Notes under the pieces: generated by a model
The model's input: the letters and a program-made list of their open reading frames with translations, nothing else
Database searches by the model: none
What the model was told of the DNA's origin: nothing
Assembly (NCBI GenBank): GCA_948567375.1
Contig: OX419762.1
Coordinates: 46,481,034 to 46,545,033 of the forward strand
Length of the DNA stretch: 64,000 nt
Direction of reading: 5' to 3'
Source of the DNA: Lunularia cruciata
Taxonomy: Eukaryota > Streptophyta > Marchantiopsida > Lunulariales > Lunulariaceae
Made by a program: the position numbers and the translations under genes
Part shown: piece by piece, positions 45,096 through 54,484 of the stretch
How positions within the stretch are numbered: position 1 is the first letter of the stretch
Layout of the letters: every line of letters starts with the position of its first letter

Positions 45096-45970
45096 GGTTA
45101 GAGTGACGGCCCCAGTGAGCATAGGGTGCATCCGGTGAAGTTCGAGAACACCCATGGAAAGGAAATGACGAGTGGCAACTAGGAAATGTCGAGCGGCACC
45201 TGGGACAAATTTTTTTATTATTGGAGGGAGCATGAGTGGAAAGATTTGAGTGGCCACCAAAAGGAGCATAGGGGGCATCCCGGGGAAGTTCGAGAACACC
45301 CATGGAAAGGAAATGACGAGCTCCAACTGGGACAAATTTTTTTACTATTGGAGGGAGCATGAGTGGAAAGATTTGAGTGGAAGCCGAAAATTGACCACTG
45401 ATGAAGAATAGAGAGTCTGTAGTAGATATGGAGTGGTAAGATTTGAGTTCGATGTCCATTTGCTGAAATATAACGATTGTTTTTTTGCGCACCGAGAGAT
45501 GTCTGTTTTCTCAAATATCGCCGATTGTATTTTTTGCGCATCGAATAATTTTCTTTTTCGCACCGAGAGATGTCCTTTTCCTCAAATATCACCGATTGTA
45601 TTTTTTGCGCACCGAAATGTATGTTTGCTCAAATATCACACATTGTATTTTTTGCGCACAGAAATGTCAATTTGCTCAAATATCACATATGGTTTTTTTT
45701 CGCACACAGATGCTTATTTGCTGAAATATCAAAAATTGTGTTTTTTGCGCACAAAATTTCACAGGGAGATGGAGATGCTCCTTTGCGGAGAAGAGAGATG
45801 CCCTTTGCGGAGAATATCCCCCAATATGGTTTTTTTTTTTGCACAGAGATGCTTATTTGCTGAAATATCACAGATTGTGTTTTATGCGCACAGAATTTCA
45901 CAGGGAGATGGAAATGCTCCTTTGCGGAGAAGAGAGATCCCTTTAGAGAAGAGAGATGCCCTTTGTGGAG
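45096..45970 (+). repeat. Harbinger left subterminal repeats (about 147 bp and 47 bp units)
   Basis: GAGCATAGGG, TTCGAGAACACCCATGGAAA and GGAGGGAGCATGAGTGGAAA recur about 147 bp apart (45,117 and 45,264). From 45,475 a shorter unit of about 47 bp recurs (TTGTATTTTTTGCGCAC, then TTTGCTCAAATATCACA), followed by two copies of a longer block with TTTCACAGGGAGATGG and CTCCTTTGCGGAGAAGAGAG. Subterminal repeats of plant DNA transposons often bind transposase or its Myb-like partner. The 184-codon frame across them is a by-product. Confidence 0.8.
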
Positions 45971-46030
45971 AAGAGAGATCAACTTAGTGGATAAAGAGTT
46001 TTCAGTGGTGATTAAAAATAGAGTTTTTTC

Positions 46031-47250
46031 ATGCCGAGAGGAAGCACTCGTTTAGAACTAACCAGAAATATTAGAAAATGTATCAAATGGATGATCCGGT
46101 TAGATTTGGAGTTATCTCTACCAAGATTAGAAGATAAAGATGAGGAATTAGGAGGAGATTTAGATATGCTAGAATGTTTTATTAGTGGATGGGAGTATGC
46201 ACATACTCATCGTTACTTGGAACCCCGTGTTACTTACCCTCGTACTAGAGAGTTTGTGAAGGATTATTTTAGAAATCTAGATACTAAGGCCTTTTGCCAG
46301 CATACTAGAATGGATGGGGATTCTTTTTCAACATTAGTTGATTTGATTAAGACTCACCCTATTTTTGAGAAAAGATACCAAAGAGAGCAAACCCCCGTGT
46401 GGATCCAAGTTGCCCCAGCTTTGGATAGATTTGGGCATCACGGGAATGGAGCTTGTGTTGCGCGGGGTTTAAATATTTGGGGCATTAGTCCTGGTTCAAC
46501 AATTGCTTTTACTGATAGAGTAATGACAGCCACATTAGATGTGATGAGGAGTCAAGTTGCTTGGCCCGACCTCGAGGACAGGAAAAGGATATCCATTGTT
46601 TTTGCACTGAAAGGTTTTCCCAGTTGTGTTGGTTTGGTATATGGCATGTTGTTTCCTCTTGCAGCCCAACCAACTGTGGACGGTGAAATATATTTCAGCC
46701 GCAAGGGTTCATATTCTATAAACGGCCAAGTGATTTGTGATGATAAAAGGAGAGTTATAAATTTCTCCGGAGGTATGGTTTATGTTATTTGTTATTTTGT
46801 TTAGTATTTTGTGATGCATTGGTTATCCTGATTGAGAAGTTTACTAAAAGTATGCTCTTTTTTGTTTTGCAGGAATGCCAGGGTCATGTCATGATATGAC
46901 TTGTTTGAAAAAATTGTCACTATGGAATGATTTCAAAGGCAAGAGTGATAAGTGAACATTGTATAGGAGTATTGAAAGCTAGATGGCATTCTCTTTGTGA
47001 GCTAAGAGTGCAACCGAAAGACAATAGTAGAAATGCTTATTTGTTAAAGTGGGTATCGGTGTGTATTATTTTACATAATTTTTTAATCAATAGATCTAAC
47101 CTTTGGTCAGAAGACAATGGTGGATTTACAGAGGAGACTCAAATAGATTCAGAAATTTCATTTCAGGGCATAGAACTTGGTAGAGAAGAAAGTAGATCAA
47201 GGGTGATGCAACATTGCCTTGATTATTACAATCAAGGCCTACACGATTGA
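46031..47250 (+). pseudogene. PIF/Harbinger transposase (DDE_4 family), disabled
   Basis: Exon 1 starts at ATG 46031 (MPRGSTRLELTRNIRKCIKW). It includes the usual N-terminal region (FVKDYFRNLDTKAFCQHTRM, FSTLVDLI) and the core LVYGMLFPLAAQPTVDGEIY, SRKGSYSINGQVICDD. An intron at 46773-46872 (GTATGG...TTGCAG) joins in phase to GGMPGSCHDM. Two lesions disable it. The first catalytic Asp of G-x-x-D-G-T is Tyr at residue 204 (46640-46642, TAT). Soon after LSLWND the frame shifts and the segment with the second Asp (D-S-A-Y) is missing. The sequence resumes at 46,930 with SKARVISEHCIGVLKARW (catalytic Glu) and WVSVCIILHNFLI. The enzyme would normally cut and paste the element. Confidence 0.93.
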
Positions 47251-47569
47251 TTTTTTTGAGATTCCATATAATAAAATATATATTCTGACTATTCATCTCA
47301 TTTCTCATAGGCACGCAACTTAGACCATGAGTAGTTTTCTTAGACCATGAGTGTTTTTGGATGTAATATTATGATAAGAACATGATGTAGATGCAAACAT
47401 AATAATATGAATCTTGATCTAAGTCCTCTTAGACACAATAACGTCTAAAAAGTGAGCATAGCTCTCGTACCAGTTGTTGCAAACTTAAAAATTTAGAGTG
47501 GCATTCTTGAACCATTCCTCAGAAGCTTAAATAATTAATTGAGAATGGCGCTAATTGAGAATGGTGCTC

Positions 47570-47770
47570 GTTGACACTTGCGGACTCTTCTGGATGCTTG
47601 TAGCCACTGGATGACGCTCGTAGACGCTGGCGGACGCTCGGAAGACGCTCGGAAGTATCCATATATATCATGCACTAGCTGCTGGTGGGAGGCGCTAGAA
47701 GGCGCTGGTGGGAGGCGCTGGGAGGCATTACGACGCTTGGCTGCACCGGTTGGCGACATGGAGTGCCGCA
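47570..47770 (+). repeat. CpG-rich degenerate repeat island 1
   Basis: Short GACGCT(C/G)G modules (GACGCTCGTAGACGCTGG, GGAGGCGCT) are repeated with changes just upstream of the cargo-gene TATA box. The composition contrasts sharply with the AT-rich surroundings. Related islands lie at 48,680-49,240 and 52,085-52,460. Confidence 0.7.
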
Positions 47771-47855
47771 TGTTGCCGCTCGGGATTTGGGTTTTTGGGT
47801 GTGAAAAATGCATTTTTGCATGTTGAGGATTGAATATTTTCCTGTCAGCTTGGGT

Positions 47856-47863
47856 TATATAAA
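47856..47863 (+). promoter_or_regulatory. TATA box of the Harbinger cargo gene
   Basis: TATATAAA in GGGTTATATAAACGTG, about 515 bp upstream of the ATG at 48371. The interval holds a leader with degenerate GAGGCAGAGGGTGCTGGCCA repeats (47,970-48,190). The position and the matching strand support promoter use. Confidence 0.6.
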
Positions 47864-47969
47864 CGTGTGTTCATTTCCTTTTTTGTCATTGCCAAGCTCT
47901 TCTCTCGAGTGTGTGGTGTTTGGATCAGAAAATCACAAGTAATTTATACAGGAGGCTGGAGAATCATTT

Positions 47970-48190
47970 CACGAGGCAGAAGGTGCTGGCCATTTGAATT
48001 TTGCGAGGTAGAGTGTGGTGCTGGCCATTCGAGATCATTTTGCGAGGCAAGTGCGAGGCAGAAGGTGCATTCAAATTTTGTGAGGCAGAGGGTGCTGGCC
48101 ATTCGAGGATCACGAGGCAGAGGGTGCTGGCCATTTTAGGTTAGAGGGTGCTGGCCATTCCAATCTTGCGAGTCAGAGGGTGCTAAAAGC
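47970..48190 (+). repeat. Degenerate tandem repeat in the cargo-gene leader
   Basis: About six variants of GCGAGGCAGAGGGTGCTGG followed by CCATTCGAG, spaced 25-60 bp apart. Likely 5' untranslated region; open frames across it have no supported product. Confidence 0.7.
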
Positions 48191-48679
48191 CATTCAAAAG
48201 TCAATTCGTGAGTTTAAGTGTGTGCAAGTGAGACCTTTCAAGAGTCTGGGGAGAGAGTTTAGAGAATCATTTTGAGAGGAAGTAGAGAGGCAAGGTACTA
48301 GCTGGCTGGCTTGAAGCACAACACTCAACATTGAGAAGAGTTTTAGAGAGTGAATAGCTCCTTTTTTACCATGGCAGAAATCTGGGGATACGAGAAGATA
48401 GTTGATGGGCCCAACATGAGAAATACTCAGGAAGGAGATTGGCTCATTGCATTCCATACAATTCAACACCCAACCAATTTCATCAAGTGGTGTTGGCTGG
48501 ACAAGCATCAAGTTCAAATTGCTGTTTCCGGAATTCAGGAGGTCGATCTCGATGTAATGGGTCTTAAAATAACGCTTGGACTTCACTATCCATGGCCTGA
48601 GGTACTTTCCAAACATTTCTCCTTGTTTTATTGACATTCAATCTTGATTTGTGAAGTTTATTGCTCTAAATTGGTACTT

Positions 48680-49240
48680 GATCATCAGTGCCACCCAGTG
48701 CCTCCCCGCCTGTCCCGCAGTGCCACCCAGCGCCTCCCCATGGCCCCCAGTGTCACCCAGCGCCATCCTAAACCCTAAACCCTTGCGTGCGAGCACCTTT
48801 GCCGTGCACCTACCAGCGCCCCTCCGCGTCTCCCATTGGCCCCCAGCGTCCCCGCAGGGCTGTGCAGACATGCTCGACTAAACCCCTGTCCCGGGGCGCC
48901 TACCAGCGATGCCGAGCGGCCTCTGTGACTCCCTTAGGGGCGTGCGAGCGTCTTTGCGCGCCCTCGGGCGGCAACCAGCATCCGCATGCGGACCTGGCGC
49001 AGTCCCGCGGCGCCATCCCACGGACCTGCGCCTACGAGCAGCGTCCACGGGCGGTGCATCGCGGCCTCGAGCGCCCTTCTGGTGCTCGTAGGTGCCAAGG
49101 TGGGTCGGGAGCGCCACCTAGCGTCACCCGTGTGCGGCTCTGAGTGCCCGCAGGCGCCACCCAGCGGCTCCCGCGTTTGTCCAGGACTGTGTGCGAGCAT
49201 CAACCAACGACTCCTAGCGGCACCCGGCATCACCCCTGAG
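48680..49240 (+). repeat. CpG-rich degenerate repeat island 2 (intron 1 of the cargo gene)
   Basis: GCCACCCAGCGCCTCCCC and CCTACCAGCG-type modules fill most of the intron. The region is GC- and CpG-rich and gives chance open frames on both strands, which I do not treat as genes. Confidence 0.75.
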
Positions 49241-49948
49241 TCTTAGTCCTTCTGAGATAAGGTTGAGCTGAATTTTTTTGGTGGGTTGTGCAGGTCATTC
49301 CATGTACAGAGTTTGTGAGTACATGGGACAAGGTATCTTGCACAGGTTTGGTAAGAGGTAGGCAGTTTCAATTGAGTGCAGATATAGTTAGAGATGCACT
49401 TGCCATGCCGAGGGGGAGAACACCAAGACGAAGGACAGTTCCTTACACAGCTGTCTCAGACTGGTTGCTACAAAGGGACAGGGTTGCAAAAAGATATCTT
49501 GCAAGGCAATGTGTATATCATGCATTCAGAGCTTTCTTCCAGTTGATGGGTGCACTAGTTGCACCCACTATTAGGCCCAAGATTGTACATGGGCATTTGG
49601 TACTCAACACCAAGACCAAGTTGAGGAGATTTGGTGTGGAAGATTATGATTGGGGAGAGTTGGCTTTTAGAGCTATCATTGTAGAGGTGGGGAGTTTGCA
49701 AACCCAAGTGATGAGTCCTAAGGGGCGTAGGTTTAGAGTCACCTTCCTTGGACGGTACTCACTCATCTCTTTGTGGAAAGAGGTTTCATTCCAGAGGAGG
49801 ACGTCATATACCTGAGTGATGGAGAGGAGGAGATTATACACAAGGGAGAGCATGGTGATGATCATGAGGATGCAAATAGCTCGGATGAGGACGAGACTAC
49901 TGATGATAGAGAGGATGAGGGAGAGGATGAGGATGGTGAGTGATTGAG

Positions 49949-49949
49949 T

Positions 49950-50000
<51 letters not shown>

Positions 50001-50022
50001 TATTTATTTATTTATTTATTTA
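49949..50022 (+). repeat. (TTTA)n microsatellite in cargo-gene intron 2
   Basis: About 18 units of TTTA with two TATA interruptions, inside the 234 bp intron 49936-50169. Confidence 0.95.
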
Positions 50023-51803
50023 TATTGTTCTTTTGTATATACCATTATCGGATTTAATAAATGAGTTCATTTAAGAAGCTTGAATTAAAGAACTTGTGAG
50101 CTTGTGTATTTGTATATTCAAATATGAATTTGTACTTGATGGATAACTAAATGTACCATTTGTGAACAGGTGTTCAATAGATTTGTGTTGAGACACAACC
50201 CTTACCCTTTGTTGAGATAGCTCCTTTTCACTCTTCTTCCCCTTCACCCCTTCCTCTATCTGTGGAGGGAGTTGGTGACCCCATGCATTTCAGAGTGCCT
50301 TCACCTCCTTCTTGTTCGGTTGACATCACTCGCATTTTAGATGATTGTGTAAGAGTGGCTGAGTGTAGAGAGAGAAATCTCTTTGAGCGTGAGAGTAGAT
50401 TGGAGAGTGTAGAGGAGAGAGAGAGATTAGTGCTTGAGCGCGAGAGTAGATTGGAAAGTGTAGAGGAGAGAGAAAGATTACTGCTAGAGCAAGAGAGACT
50501 CCTTGGTGAGAGAGAGGATTTACTTGCTGCAAAGGAGGAGAGACATCTGACCTTGCTTACTTCTAAGATGGAGAGAGAGCAGAGATTAGGTGACTTGGAC
50601 ATGGACATATTGGGTGCAGCTGCCATGGCAGAGGGTTACAAGCTCCAGTTACATAATCAGGCACAAGAGTTAGCATATGCTATAGAGAGGTGTGAGAGTG
50701 CACATGTTCAAGTACAGGAGAGCGAGAGTAGTCTAGCTCAGATGAGAGCTCATGTAGAGAAGAGTGAGATTAGTCTAGCTCATTTGAGGGCTCGTGTGGC
50801 ATATCTTGGACCCAGACTACGTACTATTGCTCGCGAGACCCATACTCATCATGAGATGCAGACCCAGACTGATGCCACCCATGTGTTACCCCATAGTGTG
50901 GAGACTCAGGGCACTCAGACTGAGTTTAGAGAGAGGATTTGTCTATCAGGAGAGTATATTCCAAGTATCCTCTTCCCCGGCTTCCTACAAAAGAAGATTA
51001 TTATTGTGGATGTTACTTGTATGTGTTCATTATGGATTCGTGGTGCTATCGGTTTTAGGGCATGGGAGAGTGGGACGACTACATATGGTTGGTTCCCTCA
51101 CACACAGTCCGGGCCTGTAGGGTGGGTGGCCCGTCCTGGTGTTTGCCATTTCATCCAGTTCTGTTTGCTACGCTTTGAGGTTATCTTGTGGATAGATCTT
51201 ACTCCAGATGGAGTGGAGTGGTTGCTACGGAGCATGTGGCAGTGGTCTGAACTCCCTGGGGGAGTTCACACCGGGTCTCGCCTCATGGCATGTTTGTGTT
51301 CTAGAGATATACAGCAAGATTCAGAGTTCAGATGACTTAGAGTTAGATCATGTGAGCATCTGACTTCATTAGGTTTACCTCTTTGTGATCTTTTGATCAT
51401 AGATAGTTATTCACTCTCTTATTATAGGAACCATCCACATGGTGCTATCCACCCTACCCACTTCCGTCCTTATAGGGTACATAGAGCATCATACACTTGG
51501 TCATTTGACCCTTTGATGAGTGCTTTGGACAGATTTGTCCATGACGATAGGCCTGCTATTAGTTGGGCAGAAGAGGAGTGGATATCAGGTAGATTGAGTT
51601 CTTATAGTTGTGACCCTTATCCTCTTCTTGCTAGTGGTATCAGGCATCAAGACTTGGATGAGAGCGAGTGGCCGCTATGGTGGTCATTGAGTCCATTTAG
51701 GATTCAACATCATGTATACCGTCGTAGACTTGAGGATGCAGTAGTAGCACTTAGACACCATACTGCATCACCCTCTTCTTCTTCACCTCCTCGACCTCCA
51801 TAG

Positions 51804-52691
51804 TCATATGTTTAGGTTCTATTGGCTTTTCATTTATATACATATTATTTTCATTTCTCTCCATGTATAATTTTATGTTTTAGTTTACATTTGTGAACTC
51901 TCATATTCATATTCAACTCATATTATCAAACTCATATTCCAAACTCATATTGAACACTCATTGTGATCACACTCCTCTAAACCCTAAACCCTAAATTTTG
52001 AATTGTGCCTTTTGTATCCAACTTGTCAGCACCTTACAAATATGTACGCAATTTCCCTTTAAACACTAAGCCCTAAACACATCAACGTCTACGCGTGCCT
52101 CCAAGCGCCTCCGAGTGACTACGAGCCACAAAATTCATCATAAATCTATTGGCGAGCGCCGACGAGCGGCCGCAGGCGTCAACTGGCAACTACCTTGGGG
52201 CCACACAATAGCACCCAGCGACTACGAGCGCCTACGGGTGCCTACGGGCGCCTACGAGCGCCATGATCCCACTTTCCCAACGGCTTTGAGCAAACACTAG
52301 CGGCCGTGAGCATCAACGGGCGCCTCCCTAGGGGCCACAGAGTGGCAACCAGTGACTACAAGTGCCTACATGCGCTCAACGTGCGCATGACCACAAACTA
52401 GCGGCTTTCAACGCCCACGAGCGTCGACGAGCGTCGACAAGCAGCTTCGAGCACCGACGACCACCATAGACAACTTGAGATTTTTTGGGTATGAGGGTCA
52501 ACTTGTCGCATATTGCTCTAATTGTGCCAAAAAATATATGACAGAATGGATTGAGTGGTAAAGAAAACATCAAAAACAAAAAGTTTTGAGGAACTGAATG
52601 GTAACAAGTTCCATCAAGTTTCCATAGCAAAGTTTCCATAACTCATCTTTATTATAATAATAATAAAGGTTACATTGTGGTATACTATTCA
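51804..52691. other. Cargo-gene 3' flank with CpG-rich repeat island 3
   Basis: After the stop codon lies an AT-rich tail. The stretch 52,085-52,460 then holds degenerate CGCCTACGAGCG and CGACGAGCGTCGAC modules, the third island of this type. No gene is seen before the Myb-like gene end at 52,692. Confidence 0.6.
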
Positions 52692-53882
52692 CTATTCACT
52701 ATCAGTAGAGTATGATGGACGTTGAACTTGAGTGAGCACTTTAAAATAGTCACTTATTTCCTGAGGAGTTTTCCCTGCTTGTATGAGACTCATTTTGATT
52801 TCATGAGTGCGCATTGATTCTAAACTCTTCTCCTTAAATTTGTGTTTGTCTGCCCTAGCTTTCCTTTTATCTGTGCTCATTTTTTTCTCTATTTCAATTT
52901 TCATCTTCTCTGTCTCTAATCTAACTCGCTCTGCTTCCATTCTCAGCATTGTTTTCTCTCTCTTCCTCATGTTGGTGGCTTCTAGTTCAGCTAGTCGTAA
53001 CCTCTCTCTGGATTCTATACTATCTGCCTTTAACATGGTAAATTTTGCTAAATCATGAGACAATGACATACTGGGCAAAAACTTGGGTACCTTACTTGCA
53101 GAAATTCCACCTTTCCTCCTCTTTGGGTCAAGTTCCCCTTCTTGGTCTGCACAGTCAGATCCATCTCTTGTAGAAATTAAAGGCAGTGGTGGTGTAATGA
53201 AAGGCGCGTCCTCAGCCGGTGGAATACATGGAGACTCATCCTCTGGTGATAGGATTCCATTCTCCATGCCACTTGCTAAAATTTCCACCCCTTGGGTATT
53301 TGCGACCAACTCAGGGCCTGAGTCAGGGAGCACCACCTCTGGAGGAGATGAGAAATTGGAGCCCTCTTGCACACCTTCATGGACCTCCTCCTCGCCAGCC
53401 TCGCAAATCTCGCTCGAATTAGGATTACAATCTCCTAAACTTACCATTGCCGGTGGACTTATGTTTGCTCTGCTCCCGAACATGGCTTCCATTCTTGCAA
53501 AATGCGTGCACATTCCATTCAATTTATCTTCTATAGTTCTCCACCCTTTGGTATATTCCTTCTCGGTGAGACCTTCTCCCGTCGCCTTGTTCTTGAGCTC
53601 CCGAGTTTCTTTGTATTGTTTCATGTACCGCAACCATTTCTTGTAAAGTCTGTCACCTGTCATAGAGGTAGGAAACCCGATACCCTCTCTAATCAAAAAG
53701 GTTGCCATGAAACTAAATGCGGTCGATTTCTGAATGGGCTTTTTGCAGTTCCCACCATGAATTTGTGCAAAATGCTCGGGGTCTTCCAAATAATCCAGTA
53801 TTTGGCTGTAATGGTGTGTTGCCATGCAAAATCGTTCATCCTCCTTGGTTTTGCCAGGCACAAAAGAAGCCATCCTCAACAA
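52692..53882 (-). CDS. Harbinger Myb/SANT-like DNA-binding partner protein
   Basis: This is an intact minus-strand frame of 396 codons. The N-terminal region (MLRMASFVPGKTKEDERFCM, HYSQILDYL, then DRLYKKWLRYMKQYKETREL, KGWRTIEDKLNGM) has the conserved W residues and helical pattern of the Myb/SANT-like protein encoded by plant PIF/Harbinger elements. The middle is acidic and proline-rich. The C-terminal part is a basic coiled coil (RERLRLAELEATNMRKREK, ERVRLETEKMKIEIEKK). In this family the partner binds subterminal DNA and brings the transposase to the nucleus (established for Ping/mPing-type elements). The true start may be in an upstream exon: a REFGDLLRM reading continues a few codons before 53882. 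Confidence 0.85.
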   Translation of the reverse strand: MLRMASFVPGKTKEDERFCMATHHYSQILDYLEDPEHFAQIHGGNCKKPIQKSTAFSFMATFLIREGIGFPTSMTGDRLYKKWLRYMKQYKETRELKNKATGEGLTEKEYTKGWRTIEDKLNGMCTHFARMEAMFGSRANISPPAMVSLGDCNPNSSEICEAGEEEVHEGVQEGSNFSSPPEVVLPDSGPELVANTQGVEILASGMENGILSPEDESPCIPPAEDAPFITPPLPLISTRDGSDCADQEGELDPKRRKGGISASKVPKFLPSMSLSHDLAKFTMLKADSIESRERLRLAELEATNMRKREKTMLRMEAERVRLETEKMKIEIEKKMSTDKRKARADKHKFKEKSLESMRTHEIKMSLIQAGKTPQEISDYFKVLTQVQRPSYSTDSE

Positions 53883-54467
53883 GTCTCCAAATTCCCTAAT
53901 TGTTGTTGAGGTTGTGAATCCAAAGATGACTCTATAGGTCCCAGATCCGCATCATCGATAATGGAGTCTCCTACACTAAATCACGGTACTTGATCTCCCA
54001 TTGCAAAAAGTTTGTTGCACTCCCAGTGTGAGTGTGAGAATAGTCGCACTCTCATCAATTTCTTGGTTGCCGCAGGGCGGCGCTGATCATTTCCCACACC
54101 AATTCGAAACTACAAAACCGTCGTTACTTGCCTGACAACTCGCACCTTTGCTAATGAGGGTGGTGAATTTCAGTTTACAAATTTGAATTGTTGGGCGGGG
54201 CCATTTTGGATATTGAATACAAAAACAGATCATCAATACGTGACTAAATGATTACGTGGCCACACTTGGGAGGAAACACGTCGCTTTCTCTGACAATCAT
54301 TTATTTACTCACGGCATTCCACAACATCCGTAAGGTAGGATTTGATTTTTATAAATGAATGCAATTAGTTGAATATAACCCTTAACTGAAGTTACAGTTA
54401 TTACCATCTCGTAACGTTACAGAGTTCACTATAAATTATTACAAAGTTTGTTATTTTTCCGTCAAAC

Positions 54468-54484
54468 CTATTTCTGAAACCCCC
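54468..54484 (-). repeat. Right terminal inverted repeat of the Harbinger element
   Basis: CTATTTCTGAAACCCCC on the plus strand, exact inverse of the left end. TAA follows. Confidence 0.9.

Larger units (their letters stand above)
48371..51803 (+). pseudogene. Harbinger cargo gene: three-exon, coiled-coil protein of unknown function
   Basis: ATG 48371 lies in ACCATGGC context. Exon 1 (48371-48601; MAEIWGYEKIVDGPNMRNTQ) ends HYPWPE before GTACTT. The acceptor TTGTGCAG gives exon 2 at 49294 (VIPCTEFVSTWDKVSCTGLV, YHAFRAFFQLMGALVAP, VEDYDWGELAFRAIIVEVG), phase 0 on both sides. One frame change near 49,770 leads to an acidic tail (FIPEEDVIYLSDGEEEI). The donor GGTGAGTG at 49936 and acceptor AACAG before 50170 join in phase. 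Exon 3 (50170-51803) is one frame with only two stops (TAG 50178, TGA 51333). It has an RESRLESVEERERL-type coiled coil and a W/H-rich C-terminus (FRPYRVHRASYTWSFDPL, WPLWWSLSPFRIQHHVYRR). About 835 codons. No family recognised. The centre of exon 3 is less certain. Confidence 0.6.
44850..54484. mobile_element. PIF/Harbinger DNA transposon, 9.6 kb, with cargo gene
   Basis: The left end GGGGGTTTCAGAAATAG (44850-44866) and the right end CTATTTCTGAAACCCCC (54468-54484) are perfect 17 bp inverted repeats. The flanking trinucleotides are ATA and TAA, close to the 3 bp TWA target site of PIF/Harbinger elements but not identical. Inside are a DDE_4-type transposase (plus strand, disabled), a Myb/SANT-like second protein (minus strand, intact frame), and an extra three-exon gene (plus strand). 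Left subterminal tandem repeats and CpG-rich repeat islands add length. Autonomous plant Harbingers are usually about half this size. Confidence 0.9.

Noticed and set aside
45433-45987. 184-codon plus-strand frame in the Harbinger left end
   Set aside because: It is built from the 47 bp subterminal repeats; other frames and the opposite strand are also open.
48787-49246. Open frames on both strands in the GC-rich stretch
   Set aside because: All lie in a CpG-rich degenerate repeat inside intron 1; stops are rare there because of base composition.
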